A stretch of 64,000 nucleotides of DNA. Source: Actibacterium ureilyticum (lineage in GTDB: Bacteria > Pseudomonadota > Alphaproteobacteria > Rhodobacterales > Rhodobacteraceae). The position numbers were made by a program, and so were the translations under genes. The first letter of the stretch is position 1, and each line of letters starts with the position of its first letter. Under the pieces are notes generated by a model that was not told the DNA's origin, did not search any database, and was given only the letters and a program-made list of their open reading frames with translations. The stretch lies in the NCBI RefSeq assembly GCF_002285435.1, contig NZ_NSBT01000020.1, forward strand, positions 124,001 through 188,000, in the 5' to 3' direction. Below, one piece after another: positions 9,110 through 18,482 of this stretch.

Positions 9110-9976
9110 TCAGGAACGCACCAGCTTTTCATAGCTTCCGGCGATCTCGCGCGTCAGCGCGCCGACCTCGAAATTATAGTCGCCGATCTGGCCCACGGGC
9201 GTGACCTCGGCCGCGGTGCCGGTCAGCCAGCATTGTTCGAACCCTTCCATCTCTTCGGGCATGATGTGGCGCTCGTGCACCTTGACCTGACGGTCACGCA
9301 GCATGCCGATGACGGTCTGGCGGGTCAGCCCGTTCAGGAAGCAATCGGGGTCGGGGGTGTGCACCTCGCCATCCTTGACGAAGAAGATGTTGGCGCCCGT
9401 CGCCTCGGCCACATAGCCGCGATAATCCATGAACAGGGCGTCCGAACAGCCCTTGGCCTCGGCCGCGTGTTTCGACGTGGTGCAGATCATGTAAAGACCC
9501 GCCGCCTTGGCATGCACGGGGATGGTTTCGGGGCTGGGACGTTTCCATTTCGAAATGTCCAGCTTGGCGCCCTTCATCTTGGCATCGCCGTAATAGGCGC
9601 CCCATTCCCAGGCCGCGATGGCCAGGTGAACCGGGTTGCGGGCGGATGCGACCCCCATATCCTCGCCCGCGCCGCGCCAGGCGACCGCGCGCACATAGGC
9701 ATCGGTCAGCCCGTTCGCGGTCAGGACCTCCTGCTTGGCGGCCTCGATCTCGTCGACGGTAAAGGGGATCTGGAAATCCAGTTCGCCGGCCGAGAAATGC
9801 AGTCGTTCGGAATGTTCCCGGCTTTTGAAGATCTTGCCGTTATAGGCGCGCTCGCCTTCGAACACGGACGAGGCATAGTGCAAGGCATGGGTCAGAATGT
9901 GTACGTTCGCCGCGCGCCAGTCGATCAGCTTGCCATCCATCCAGATCTTGCCGTCGCGGTCATCATAACCAGCCAT
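9110..9976 (-). CDS. ilvE: Branched-chain amino acid aminotransferase
   Basis: PLP fold-type IV transaminase that makes Leu, Ile and Val from their 2-keto acids with glutamate. The 288-residue product has the family opening DGKIWMDGKL, the ALHYASSVFEGERAY block, the PLP lysine at about residue 157 (PVHAKAAGLY) and the late LTRQTVIGMLRD and TGTAAEVTPV motifs. The start at 9976 is chosen because a GAGGAAAAG ribosome site precedes it at proper spacing; ten further in-frame residues upstream lack support. It is divergent from petP, an arrangement seen in other Rhodobacterales. Confidence 0.95.
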   Translation of the reverse strand: MAGYDDRDGKIWMDGKLIDWRAANVHILTHALHYASSVFEGERAYNGKIFKSREHSERLHFSAGELDFQIPFTVDEIEAAKQEVLTANGLTDAYVRAVAWRGAGEDMGVASARNPVHLAIAAWEWGAYYGDAKMKGAKLDISKWKRPSPETIPVHAKAAGLYMICTTSKHAAEAKGCSDALFMDYRGYVAEATGANIFFVKDGEVHTPDPDCFLNGLTRQTVIGMLRDRQVKVHERHIMPEEMEGFEQCWLTGTAAEVTPVGQIGDYNFEVGALTREIAGSYEKLVRS

Positions 9977-10083
9977 TGTCTTTTCCTCTTCTAGCTGCGG
10001 CGTCAATTTTCATAAGTTGCCGAAATAGGTCCGCACCGGACACATAATTTCGCAAAACCGGGAATTCGCTAACAATTGATTCT

Positions 10084-10111
10084 TGGAAAGTCAACAAGAC
10101 TGACATAAAAT
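10084..10111 (+). promoter_or_regulatory. Candidate promoter for the petP operon
   Basis: In the 139-base AT-richer gap between ilvE and petP, TTGGAA at 10084-10089 and TAAAAT at 10106-10111 are spaced by 16 bases, compatible with a housekeeping sigma factor. The assignment rests on pattern only. Confidence 0.35.
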
Positions 10112-10145
10112 CGGATGCTGTAACAAAAGAAGTGAACCGGGGGCG

Positions 10146-10661
10146 ATGATGAGCAACGGCACGAAACCCGCCACGCCCAGTGGCGAAAGCCTGCTGTTTC
10201 TGACCGATGACCAGCTGCGCAAGGGGATCGAGGCGATGTTCTTTGCCTATCGCGGGTTCACCGCCGATCCCGACCGGATCCTGGAAAACCACGCCTATGG
10301 CCGGGCGCATCACCGGGCGATCCACTTCATCAACCGCAGCCCCGGCACAACGGTCAACAACCTGCTGTCGGTGCTGGGCGTGACCAAGCAATCGCTGAAC
10401 CGCGTGCTGCGCGCGCTGATCGAGGATGGGCTGGTCGAAAGCCGTGTGGGCACCCGCGACAAGCGCGAGCGGCACCTGTACCTGACCGAGGCAGGCACCG
10501 CGCTGGAGCAAGAGCTGTCCACCGCGCAGCGGGCGCGGATGCGGGCCGCCTATCGTCAGGTCGGCCCCGAAGCCGTTGCGGGATTTCGTCAGGTGCTCGA
10601 GGCAATGATGGACCCCGAAATGCGGCGCCATTACAATCAGGTCAGGGAGGGCGAAAGATGA
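10146..10661 (+). CDS. petP: MarR-family transcriptional regulator, PetP-like
   Basis: A 171-residue winged-helix regulator. The MarR core is visible: the recognition-helix region NNLLSVLGVTKQSLNRVLRAL, followed by the wing VESRVGTRDKRERHLYLTEAG. Its position directly upstream of and overlapping an OmpR-type response regulator (ATGA at 10658) matches petP-petR of Rhodobacter capsulatus, where this pair is required for cytochrome bc1 expression. Tandem ATG codons at 10146 and 10149 leave the exact start open by one residue. It probably binds in the divergent ilvE-petP gap; this has not been shown here. Confidence 0.85.
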   Translation: MMSNGTKPATPSGESLLFLTDDQLRKGIEAMFFAYRGFTADPDRILENHAYGRAHHRAIHFINRSPGTTVNNLLSVLGVTKQSLNRVLRALIEDGLVESRVGTRDKRERHLYLTEAGTALEQELSTAQRARMRAAYRQVGPEAVAGFRQVLEAMMDPEMRRHYNQVREGER

Positions 10662-11362
10662 GCGATGTGAACGACGCGCACCTGCTGATCGTGGATGATG
10701 ACGAGCGCATCCGCGAGCTGTTGCAGAAGTTTCTGGTGCGGCACGGTTTCTGGGTCAGCGCCGCGCGCGATGCCGCCCATGCCCGGCGGCTGCTGGGCGG
10801 GCTGGATTTCGATCTGATCGTGCTGGACGTGATGATGCCGGGCGAGGATGGCGTCAGCCTGACCCGGTCGCTGCGCGAAAGCCTTCAGACGCCGATCCTG
10901 CTGTTGACGGCCAAGGCCGAAACCCAGGAGCGCATCGACGGGCTGGAGGCCGGGGCCGACGATTATCTGGCCAAGCCCTTCGAGCCGAAAGAGCTGTTGC
11001 TGCGGATCAACGCGATCCTGCGCCGTGTGCCCGCCGAACCCGCGCAGGCCGCCGCGCCCAAGCTGTTGCAGATGGGGCCGGTGCGCTATGACACCGAACG
11101 GGGCGAGCTGTGGAATGGCGAGGATCTGATCCGCCTGACCGCCACCGAAAGCCAATTGATGAAGATCTTTTGCACCGCCATTGGCGAGCCGCTGAGCCGC
11201 GCCAAGCTGGTCGAGGATCTGGGCCGCGACCGCGGTCAGGCGCAGGAACGCGCGGTCGATGTCCAGATCACGCGCCTGCGCCGCAAGATCGAGGTGAACC
11301 CCAAACAGCCCCGATACCTGCAAACCGTGCGCGGGGCGGGTTACATGCTGGCGCCGGACTGA
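10658..11362 (+). CDS. petR: OmpR-family response regulator, PetR-like
   Basis: A 234-residue two-domain regulator. The receiver has the acidic pocket VDDDE at residues 13-16, phospho-acceptor Asp57 (VLDVMMPGEDG) and Lys106 (LAKPF). The C-terminal winged helix contains LTATESQLMKIF and ends RYLQTVRGAGYML, as in OmpR/PhoB proteins. No sensor kinase is encoded beside it. By analogy with R. capsulatus petR it would control petABC, which lies about 13 kb away here on the other strand. It overlaps petP upstream and the deacetylase-like gene downstream (TGATG at 11360). Confidence 0.9.
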   Translation: MSDVNDAHLLIVDDDERIRELLQKFLVRHGFWVSAARDAAHARRLLGGLDFDLIVLDVMMPGEDGVSLTRSLRESLQTPILLLTAKAETQERIDGLEAGADDYLAKPFEPKELLLRINAILRRVPAEPAQAAAPKLLQMGPVRYDTERGELWNGEDLIRLTATESQLMKIFCTAIGEPLSRAKLVEDLGRDRGQAQERAVDVQITRLRRKIEVNPKQPRYLQTVRGAGYMLAPD

Positions 11363-12297
11363 TGGCCACGGCCTTCATCACCCATCCCGATTGCCTGGAC
11401 CATGTCACGCCGCCGGGCCATCCCGAACAGGTGGCGCGGCTGCATGCAATCAACGAACGGCTGGCCGGGTCGGAATTCGACGGGCTGACATATCTTGCCG
11501 CCCCACTGGCCGAGGACGCCGATATCCTGCGCTGTCACCCGCAGACCTATATCGACCGGATCAGCAATGCGCTGCCGGTGACGGGGTGGTCGTCGCTCAA
11601 TGGCGATACGCATCTGGCGCCGGGCTCGCTGGCCGCCGCGCGGCGCGGGGTGGGCGGCAACCTGTTGGCGGTGGATCAGGTGATCGGCGGACAGGTGCAG
11701 AACGCGTTCGTGTCCTGCCGCCCGCCCGGGCACCACGCGGAAACCGAAACCGCGATGGGCTTCTGCCTGTTCGGCAATGTCGCGATTGCGGCGAAACACG
11801 CGCTGGACCACCACGGGCTGAACCGCGTCGCGATCGTCGATTTCGATGTGCATCACGGCAATGGCACCCAGGATCTGATGTGGGACGAGGGGCGGGTGCT
11901 GTTCGCCTCGAGCCACCAGATGCCGCTTTATCCCGGCACCGGGGCGGCGCATGAACGCGGCGCGCATGAGAATATCCTGAACGTGCCGCTGCCGCCGATG
12001 TCGGGCGGGTCGCTGATGCGCAAGGAATATCAGGGTCAGATCCTGCCCGCGCTGGACGAATTCGCGCCGGAGCTTGTCCTGATCTCGGCCGGGTTCGACG
12101 CGCATATGGCCGATCCGCTGGCGCAGTTGAACTGGAGCGTCGAGGATTTCGTCTGGGTCACCGAGCGGCTCTGTGAGGTTGCGGCGCGTCATGCCGGGGG
12201 GCGGGTGGTCTCGACTCTGGAAGGCGGATATGATCTGCAGGCGCTGGCCGCGAGCGTCGCGGCCCATGTTCAGGTTTTGATGGAGCAGGGATCGTGA
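11362..12297 (+). CDS. Histone deacetylase-family (arginase/deacetylase fold) hydrolase
   Basis: A 311-residue zinc amidohydrolase of the HDAC/AcuC/acetylpolyamine amidohydrolase superfamily. Visible hallmarks are the active-site region RPPGHHAETETAMGFC, the metal-binding VDFDVHHGNGTQD, the late Asp-containing SAGFDAHMADPL, and EGGYDLQAL. The true bacterial substrate (acetylated lysine, polyamine or other amide) cannot be told from sequence. The start at 11362 overlaps the petR stop by one base; the stop overlaps the xseB GTG, so all three genes are probably translated in a coupled way. Confidence 0.93.
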   Translation: MATAFITHPDCLDHVTPPGHPEQVARLHAINERLAGSEFDGLTYLAAPLAEDADILRCHPQTYIDRISNALPVTGWSSLNGDTHLAPGSLAAARRGVGGNLLAVDQVIGGQVQNAFVSCRPPGHHAETETAMGFCLFGNVAIAAKHALDHHGLNRVAIVDFDVHHGNGTQDLMWDEGRVLFASSHQMPLYPGTGAAHERGAHENILNVPLPPMSGGSLMRKEYQGQILPALDEFAPELVLISAGFDAHMADPLAQLNWSVEDFVWVTERLCEVAARHAGGRVVSTLEGGYDLQALAASVAAHVQVLMEQGS

Positions 12298-12536
12298 GCG
12301 ACAAACCCGTGGCCGAGATGAGTTTCGAAGAGGCGTTGCAGGCGCTGGAAGGCGTCGTGAACCGGCTGGAACGGGGCGATGTGCCGCTGGAGGAATCGAT
12401 CGGGCTTTATGAACGCGGGGCCGAGCTGAAGGCGCGCTGCGAGACCAAGCTGAAAGAGGCCGAGGAAAAGGTCGCCGCGATCACGCTGGACGCCAATGGC
12501 AACCCCACCGGGACGACCCCTGTCGAAGGCATGTGA
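12294..12536 (+). CDS. xseB: Exodeoxyribonuclease VII small subunit
   Basis: An 80-residue protein with the family core SFEEALQALEGVVNRLERGDVPLEESIGLYERG; forms a helical hairpin that associates with XseA to degrade single-stranded DNA. The GTG at 12294 overlaps the previous stop (GTGA). Position before ispA and dxs is the common proteobacterial arrangement. Confidence 0.95.
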   Translation: MSDKPVAEMSFEEALQALEGVVNRLERGDVPLEESIGLYERGAELKARCETKLKEAEEKVAAITLDANGNPTGTTPVEGM

Positions 12537-13444
12537 TGCCGGACCCGATCATCGTCACCCAGGCCCCCGACATCGCCGCGCTGCCCCTGGACGCGGCGCT
12601 GGATCGGGCGCGCACGCTGTCGCTGGCGCAGTTGCACATGCTGCTGGCGGGGCAGGACGGCGATGTGGCGCAGGCCATGCGCTATGCCCTGGATGGGGGC
12701 AAGGGGTTGCGGGCCTTTCTGGTACTGGAAAGCGCGCGGCTGTTCGGGATCGACCGCACCGCATCCGCCCCCGCCGCCGCGGCGATTGAGGCGATCCACG
12801 CGTATTCGCTGGTGCATGACGACCTGCCCTGCATGGATGACGACGACCTGCGGCGTGGCAAGCCGACCGTGCACCGCAAATGGGACGAGACCACCGCCGT
12901 GCTGGCCGGTGACGCCTTGCAATCGCTGGCCTTTCAATCGCTATTCTTCACCGACTGTTCGGCGGACAGCAAGGTCCTGCTGTTCGGCAGCCTGGCCGAT
13001 GCCGCGGGCATTCGCGGCATGGTCGGCGGGCAGGCGATGGATATCGCGGCCGAAACCGCTGACACGCCCCTGACGCTGGATCAGATCACCCGGCTTCAGG
13101 CCGGCAAGACCGGCGCGCTGATCACATGGTCGGCCACGGCGGGTGCCCATATCGCGGGCGCTGACGCGCAGGCGCTGGAAACCTATGGCGATTGCCTGGG
13201 CCTGGCGTTTCAGATCGCCGATGACGTTCTGGATGTCGAAGGCGACGCCGCCAAGACCGGCAAGGCCGTGGGCAAGGATGCCGATGCGGGCAAGGCCACG
13301 TTCGTCTCGCTGCTGGGTCTGGACGAGGCGAAACGCCGCGCTGCGAACCTCGTGCACGAGGCCTGCGAGGCGCTATCTGTATATGGCGATGACGCGGAAT
13401 GCTTGCGGGATGCCGCCCGCTTCGTTATCTCGCGCGAGAACTGA
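12536..13444 (+). CDS. ispA: (2E,6E)-farnesyl diphosphate synthase / short-chain polyprenyl synthase
   Basis: Condenses IPP with DMAPP and GPP to give farnesyl diphosphate, the precursor of ubiquinone side chains, undecaprenol and carotenoids. The first aspartate-rich motif is [10 protein letters not shown] near residue 98, followed by [13 protein letters not shown]; the second is DDVLDVEGD near residue 226. At 302 residues it is normal for IspA. The ATG at 12536 overlaps the xseB TGA by one base; a GTG one codon earlier is possible. Confidence 0.96.
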   Translation: MPDPIIVTQAPDIAALPLDAALDRARTLSLAQLHMLLAGQDGDVAQAMRYALDGGKGLRAFLVLESARLFGIDRTASAPAAAAIEAIHAYSLVHDDLPCMDDDDLRRGKPTVHRKWDETTAVLAGDALQSLAFQSLFFTDCSADSKVLLFGSLADAAGIRGMVGGQAMDIAAETADTPLTLDQITRLQAGKTGALITWSATAGAHIAGADAQALETYGDCLGLAFQIADDVLDVEGDAAKTGKAVGKDADAGKATFVSLLGLDEAKRRAANLVHEACEALSVYGDDAECLRDAARFVISREN

Positions 13445-13472
13445 TGCCGACCCGAAGGAGGGGACGGATAGG

Positions 13473-15401
13473 ATGAGCGACAGACCCGATACCCCGCTGC
13501 TGGACCAGGTGAGTGTCCCGGCCGACCTGAAACGTCTGAGCGATGCGCAGCTGTCGCAGCTGGCCGACGAATTGCGGGCCGAGACGATCTCGGCGGTGTC
13601 CCAGACCGGCGGGCATCTGGGCGCGGGGCTGGGCGTGGTCGAGATGACCGTCGCGCTGCACGCGGTGTTCGATACACCCAAGGATCGGCTGATCTGGGAT
13701 GTCAGCCACCAATGCTATCCGCACAAGATCCTGACCGGGCGGCGCGACCGCATCCGCACCCTGCGGCAAGAGGGTGGCCTGAGCGGGTTCACCAAACGCT
13801 CGGAATCCCCCTATGACCCGTTCGGTGCCGCGCACAGCTCGACCTCGATTTCCGCCGCGCTGGGCTTTGCCGTCGCGCGCGACCTGGGCGGCGCGCCCGC
13901 GCATGGGATCGGCGATGTGATCGCGGTGATCGGCGATGGCTCGATGTCCGCCGGCATGGCGTTCGAGGCGATGAACAACGCGGGCCATCTGGGCAAGCGG
14001 ATGATCGTCATCCTGAACGATAACGAGATGTCCATCGCCCCGCCGGTGGGCGCGATGTCGTCCTATCTGTCGCGGCTCTATGCCGGCGCCCCGTTCCAGG
14101 AATTCAAGGCCGCCGCCAAGGGCGCGGTCAGCCTGCTGCCGCCGCCTTTCCAGGAGGGCGCCCGCCGCGCCAAGGACATGCTGAAACACATGACCGTTGG
14201 CGGCACCCTGTTCGAAGAGCTTGGCTTTTCCTATGTCGGCCCCATCGACGGGCATGACATGGACCAGCTTCTGTCGGTTCTGCGCACGGTGCGCGACCGC
14301 GCGACCGGGCCGATTCTGATCCACGCGATCACCAAAAAGGGCAAGGGCTACCACCACGCCGAAAGCCGCCCCGACAAGGGGCACGCCACGGCCAAGTTCG
14401 ACGTGGTCACCGGCAAGCAGAAAAAGGCGCCGTCGAATGCGCCCAGCTATACCAAGGTCTTCGCGCAATCGCTGCTGAAACACGCGGCACAGGATGACAA
14501 GATCGTCGCGGTCACGGCGGCCATGCCCGATGGCACGGGGCTGGACCTGTTCGCCGAACGCTATCCCAGCCGGTGCTTTGACGTGGGCATCGCCGAACAG
14601 CATGGCGTGACCTTCTGCGCCGGGCTGGCGGCGGGCGGGATGAAACCGTTTTGCGCGATGTATTCAACGTTTCTGCAACGCGGCTACGATCAGGTGGTGC
14701 ATGACGTGGCGATCCAGCGCCTGCCGGTGCGCTTCGCCATCGACCGCGCGGGGCTTGTCGGCGCCGATGGCGCGACCCATGCGGGCAGCTTCGATGTGGC
14801 CTATCTGGCCAACCTGCCTGGGTTCGTCGTGATGGCTGCGGCGGACGAGGCCGAGTTGGTCCACATGGTCGCCACCGCTGTGGCGCATGACGATGGCCCC
14901 ATCGCCTTCCGCTATCCCCGGGGCGAAGGCGTGGGCGTCGAGATGCCCGAGATCGGCACGGTGCTGGAAATCGGCAAGGGTCGCATCATCCAGACGGGCG
15001 CGCGCGTCGCGCTCCTGTCGTTCGGTACCCGCCTGGCCGAGGTGCAAAAGGCGGCCGAGGGCCTGTCGGCGCGCGGCATCACCCCCACCATCGCCGACGC
15101 CCGCTTTGCCAAGCCGCTGGACCGCGACCTGATCCTGGACCTCGCCGCAAACCACGAGGCACTGATCACGATCGAAGAAGGCGCCGTGGGCGGTTTCGGC
15201 TCTCATGTGGCCCAGCTTCTGGCGGAAGAGGGCGTGTTCGATACCGGCCTCAAATACCGCTCGATGGTGCTGCCCGACATCTTCATTGATCAGGCCAGCC
15301 CGGAACAGATGTATGCCGTCGCAGGCATGAACGCGCCCGAGATCGAGGCCAAGGTGCTCGACGTTCTGGGCATCGGTCAGGTCGGGTCCCGGCGCGCCTG
15401 A
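13473..15401 (+). CDS. dxs: 1-deoxy-D-xylulose-5-phosphate synthase
   Basis: First enzyme of the MEP isoprenoid pathway: a thiamine-diphosphate transketolase-like protein joining pyruvate and glyceraldehyde 3-phosphate. The ThDP/Mg motif is [18 protein letters not shown]; the transketolase pyrimidine-binding domain has [18 protein letters not shown] and the C-terminal domain is complete. At 642 residues it is typical. The ATG at 13473 follows GGACGGATAGG after an AAGGAGGGG stretch; the longer open frame upstream overlaps ispA. It lies 28 bases after ispA, and both enzymes feed the same pathway. Confidence 0.97.
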   Translation: MSDRPDTPLLDQVSVPADLKRLSDAQLSQLADELRAETISAVSQTGGHLGAGLGVVEMTVALHAVFDTPKDRLIWDVSHQCYPHKILTGRRDRIRTLRQEGGLSGFTKRSESPYDPFGAAHSSTSISAALGFAVARDLGGAPAHGIGDVIAVIGDGSMSAGMAFEAMNNAGHLGKRMIVILNDNEMSIAPPVGAMSSYLSRLYAGAPFQEFKAAAKGAVSLLPPPFQEGARRAKDMLKHMTVGGTLFEELGFSYVGPIDGHDMDQLLSVLRTVRDRATGPILIHAITKKGKGYHHAESRPDKGHATAKFDVVTGKQKKAPSNAPSYTKVFAQSLLKHAAQDDKIVAVTAAMPDGTGLDLFAERYPSRCFDVGIAEQHGVTFCAGLAAGGMKPFCAMYSTFLQRGYDQVVHDVAIQRLPVRFAIDRAGLVGADGATHAGSFDVAYLANLPGFVVMAAADEAELVHMVATAVAHDDGPIAFRYPRGEGVGVEMPEIGTVLEIGKGRIIQTGARVALLSFGTRLAEVQKAAEGLSARGITPTIADARFAKPLDRDLILDLAANHEALITIEEGAVGGFGSHVAQLLAEEGVFDTGLKYRSMVLPDIFIDQASPEQMYAVAGMNAPEIEAKVLDVLGIGQVGSRRA

Positions 15402-15460
15402 TCCCTTCTTCTTGGTGAAAATACTCTCGCCGAAGGCGCGCGGGCGCAGGCCGCGCCCCC
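15402..15460. other. Short dxs/SDR convergent spacer with Rhodobacterales-style 3' motif and GC hairpin
   Basis: This 59-base convergent spacer contains the string CTTCTTGGTGAAAATACTC at about 15407-15425, resembling an oligonucleotide often seen at gene 3' ends in Rhodobacteraceae genomes. It is followed by a GGGCGC-AGGCC-GCGCCC hairpin at 15442-15458 that could terminate transcription. Confidence 0.5.
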
Positions 15461-16309
15461 TTAACGGTCCTCTGCCGCCAGCAGCGCCGCCAAGCCCGAC
15501 CGATAGTCGGGATATTTCAACACCACGCCCAGCTCGTCCTTGATCCGGTCGTTCCGCACCTTCTTGCTTTCGGCATAGAAGCTGCGCGCCATCGGCGTCA
15601 TCTCGGCCTGATCGAACGGGATCGCGGGCGGCACCGGCAGGCCCAGCAACTCGGCGGCATGGGCAATCACGTCCTGCGGCGGGGCGGGGTCGTCGTCACA
15701 GACATTATAGGCCGCGCCGGGATTGGGCCGGTTGATCGAGGCCAGCAGAACCTGCGCGATGTCGTCGACATGGGTGCGGCTGAACACCTGACCGGGCTTG
15801 ATGATCCGCCGGGCGGTGCCGTTGCGCACCTTGGCAAAGGGCCCGCGCCCGGGGCCATAGATGCCGGCCAGCCGAAAGATATGCAGCGGCAGGCCCAGCT
15901 CGGCCCATTCGGCCTCGGCCTGAACGCGCGCGATGCCGCGTCTTGTGGCCGGTGTCAGGGGGCTGCTTTCATCCACCCAGTCGCCGCCATGATCGCCATA
16001 GACACCGGTGGTCGACAGATACCCAACCCATTTCAGGTGCCGCGCCCCGCGCAACACGTCGGCATAGTCGTTCAGCACCGCGTCGCCCGCCGGCCCCGGC
16101 GCGACCGAGGTCAGCAGATGCGTGGCCTGGGCGATCAGCGGGGTCAGGTCCGTGTCCGGCCAGATCACCGGCTCGACCCCTTCGGCCCTTAGCGCCTCGG
16201 CCTTTCCGGGATCGCGGGTGGTGCCGATCACCCGCCAGCCGGGCGGCAATATTCGGGTCAGGGCGCGGGCGCTGAACCCGTGGCCCAGCGAAAGCAGTGT
16301 CTGTGTCAT
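15461..16309 (-). CDS. NAD(P)-dependent epimerase/dehydratase-like SDR protein
   Basis: A 282-residue Rossmann protein of the extended SDR (YeeZ-like) group. The N-terminus LLSLGHGFSARAL resembles the glycine-rich nucleotide site GXGXXA, with a YLSTTGVYGDHGG block (Ser/Thr and Tyr of the SDR catalytic set) and FRLAGIYGPGRGPF downstream. Substrate unknown. The ATG at 16309 gives the usual MTQTLLSLG opening; an in-frame ATG two codons upstream (16315) is the alternative. It is convergent with dxs and divergent from amn. Confidence 0.85.
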   Translation of the reverse strand: MTQTLLSLGHGFSARALTRILPPGWRVIGTTRDPGKAEALRAEGVEPVIWPDTDLTPLIAQATHLLTSVAPGPAGDAVLNDYADVLRGARHLKWVGYLSTTGVYGDHGGDWVDESSPLTPATRRGIARVQAEAEWAELGLPLHIFRLAGIYGPGRGPFAKVRNGTARRIIKPGQVFSRTHVDDIAQVLLASINRPNPGAAYNVCDDDPAPPQDVIAHAAELLGLPVPPAIPFDQAEMTPMARSFYAESKKVRNDRIKDELGVVLKYPDYRSGLAALLAAEDR

Positions 16310-16431
16310 GCGCAACTATTCGCGCGCCGGGCCACGGGGCGCAAGTGGCGGCGCGCAGGGCTTGCGCCCGTTGGCAAAAAGGTGACAAGTGTGCCCAGCG
16401 GCCGATCCCGCCCGCATGAAAGGAGGCGCGC

Positions 16432-17916
16432 ATGACATATGATGGCTCCAGCCTGCCGATTGAAACCGCCGATGTGCCCCCGGCGCAGCCCTTTGCCGAT
16501 GCTGATGCGGCGGTCGAGGCGCTGATGGATCATTATAGTCGGGCCACCGGGTTTCTGCGCGACCGCTTCGACGAAACGCTCGCCGGTGCCGAACGCCGCG
16601 CACGGTTTCGCGCCTTCTACCCCGAGGTGCGGATCACCACGACCAGCTTTGCCCATATCGACAGCCGGCTCAGCTTTGGCCATGTGGCCGAACCGGGCAC
16701 CTATGCCACCACGATCACCCGGCCGGACCTGTTCCGGCACTATCTGCGCCAGCAGATCGGCCTGCTGATCGAAAACCACGGCGTGCCGGTCATCGTCGGG
16801 CCGTCGACCACGCCGATCCCGGTGCATTTCGCGGTGGCGGGGGATGACAGCGTGACCGTGCCGCAGGATGGGGTGCTCCAATTCCCGCTGCGCGACGTGT
16901 TCGATGTGCCGAACCTGTCGAACACCAATGACGAGATCGTCAATGGCTATGGTGTGACGTTCTCCGACGGGGCCGCGCCACTGGCCCCGTTCACGGCGCA
17001 GCGGATCGACTATTCGCTGGCGCGGCTGCAGCATTATACCGCCACGGCGGCCGAGCATTTTCAGAACCACGTTCTGTTCACCAACTATCAGTTCTATGTC
17101 GAGGAGTTCGAGGCCTATGCCCGCGCGGCCCTGAACGACCCCGAAAGCGGCTATACCGCGCTAGTGGGGCCCGGCAATGTCGAGATTACCGATCCGACCC
17201 TGCACCTGCCCGTGCCGTCCAAGATGCCGCAAATGCCGACCTATCACCTGAAACGCGCCGACGGGGGCGGGATCACGCTGGTGAATATCGGGGTGGGGCC
17301 GTCGAACGCCAAGACCGCGACCGACCACATCGCCGTGCTGCGCCCGCATGCCTGGCTGATGGTCGGCCACTGCGCGGGTTTGCGCAACACGCAAAGCCTG
17401 GGCGATTTCGTGCTGGCCCACGGCTATCTGCGCGAGGATCACGTGCTGGACGACGATCTGCCGGTCTGGGTGCCGATCCCGGCACTGGCCGAGATCCAGA
17501 TCGCGCTGGAACAGGCGGTGGCCCAGATCACCGAGCTTCAGGGGTACGACCTGAAACGGATCATGCGCACAGGCACCGTTGCCACCATCGACAACCGCAA
17601 CTGGGAACTGCGCGACCAGTCCGGCCCGGTCCAGCGGCTGAGCCAGTCCCGCGCCATCGCGCTGGACATGGAAAGCGCGACGATTGCGGCCAATGGTTTC
17701 CGGTTCCGGGTGCCCTATGGCACGCTGCTGTGTGTGTCCGACAAACCCCTGCATGGCGAGCTGAAACTGCCCGGAATGGCCACGGATTTCTATAAAACCC
17801 AGGTCGCGCGGCATCTGCTGATCGGGATTCGCGCCATGGAACATCTGCGCGAAATGCCGCTGGAACGCATCCACAGCCGGAAATTGCGGTCATTTGAAGA
17901 GACCGCCTTCCTTTGA
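16432..17916 (+). CDS. amn: AMP nucleosidase
   Basis: Cleaves AMP to adenine and ribose 5-phosphate, balancing adenylate pools. The 494-residue length matches full-length Amn with its N-terminal regulatory domain (about residues 1-190) and C-terminal nucleoside-phosphorylase-like domain (GGGITLVNIGVGPSNAKTATDH; HAWLMVGHCAGL; ALDMESATIAANGFRFRVPYG). A strong AAAGGAGG ribosome site sits 7 bases before the ATG at 16432. It is a single gene flanked by a divergent SDR gene and the HU gene. Confidence 0.95.
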   Translation: MTYDGSSLPIETADVPPAQPFADADAAVEALMDHYSRATGFLRDRFDETLAGAERRARFRAFYPEVRITTTSFAHIDSRLSFGHVAEPGTYATTITRPDLFRHYLRQQIGLLIENHGVPVIVGPSTTPIPVHFAVAGDDSVTVPQDGVLQFPLRDVFDVPNLSNTNDEIVNGYGVTFSDGAAPLAPFTAQRIDYSLARLQHYTATAAEHFQNHVLFTNYQFYVEEFEAYARAALNDPESGYTALVGPGNVEITDPTLHLPVPSKMPQMPTYHLKRADGGGITLVNIGVGPSNAKTATDHIAVLRPHAWLMVGHCAGLRNTQSLGDFVLAHGYLREDHVLDDDLPVWVPIPALAEIQIALEQAVAQITELQGYDLKRIMRTGTVATIDNRNWELRDQSGPVQRLSQSRAIALDMESATIAANGFRFRVPYGTLLCVSDKPLHGELKLPGMATDFYKTQVARHLLIGIRAMEHLREMPLERIHSRKLRSFEETAFL

Positions 17917-17973
17917 CGTTGGGTAAACTGGTGCAAAAATGCAGTAAAATAAGCCCAAAACACCCACTAATCG

Positions 17974-18002
17974 TTGTGTCCTGACCCAATATACAGTTAA
18001 AT
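17974..18002 (+). promoter_or_regulatory. Candidate promoter of the HU gene
   Basis: TTGTGT (17974-17979) and TTAAAT (17997-18002) are separated by 17 bases within the AT-rich 130-base gap before the HU gene. The -10 element is a weak match, so the call is tentative. Confidence 0.35.
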
Positions 18003-18046
18003 TGCGCAAATGAGCCCCAAAGAGGGCGCGTACGAGGAGACCATAC

Positions 18047-18334
18047 ATGGCAAAACCGATGACCAAAACCCAGCTCGTGACCGCCCTGGCGGAGGAAATG
18101 GGTGCGGACAAGAAAACCGCATCGGCCGCGCTTGACGCGATTACCGGTGTTATCACCAAAGAAGTTTCCGGCGGTGGTGCCGTGACCCTGCCGGGTGTCG
18201 GCAAGATCTATTGCCGCGAGCGCCCCGAGCGCATGGTGCGCAACCCTGCCACCGGCGAACAGATCAAGAAAGAGGCGGACAAGGTCGTGAAAATGACCAT
18301 CGCCAAGGCGCTGAAAGACAGCGTCAACGGCTAA
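18047..18334 (+). CDS. HU/IHF-family DNA-binding protein
   Basis: A 95-residue histone-like nucleoid protein. It has the family layout of an N-terminal helical body (KTQLVTALAEEMGADKKTASAALDAI in pieces) and the DNA-binding beta-arm with the signature VGKIYCRERPERMVRNPATGE, where the proline at the arm tip is retained (RNP). It ends with a C-terminal helix rich in Lys. Expected to be abundant. The ATG is preceded by CGAGGAG; a strong terminator follows at 18359. A Cys within the arm base (IYCRE) is uncommon for HU. Confidence 0.93.
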   Translation: MAKPMTKTQLVTALAEEMGADKKTASAALDAITGVITKEVSGGGAVTLPGVGKIYCRERPERMVRNPATGEQIKKEADKVVKMTIAKALKDSVNG

Positions 18335-18358
18335 GGCCCAACGGCTTTGGCAGAGTTC

Positions 18359-18386
18359 AAGGGTCGCCTCGGCGACCCTTTTCTTT
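18359..18386 (+). terminator. Rho-independent terminator after the HU gene
   Basis: A perfect 10-bp stem (AAGGGTCGCC pairs with GGCGACCCTT) with a tiny loop is followed by TTCTTTT, beginning 24 bases after the HU stop. This is the most canonical intrinsic terminator in the window. Confidence 0.9.
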
Positions 18387-18482
18387 TGCGCGCGGTTCCC
18401 CGGGGCAAAAGCGGTGCTTGTCCTTGCCGGGTTTTCCCGCCATCGTCGCGGCCAATATCGGGCATTGAAAAAAGAGCGACTT

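Noticed and set aside
10076-10095. TTGAT...TCAA near petP as an FNR box
   Set aside because: The spacing between the half sites (about 11 bases) is too wide for FNR/FnrL.
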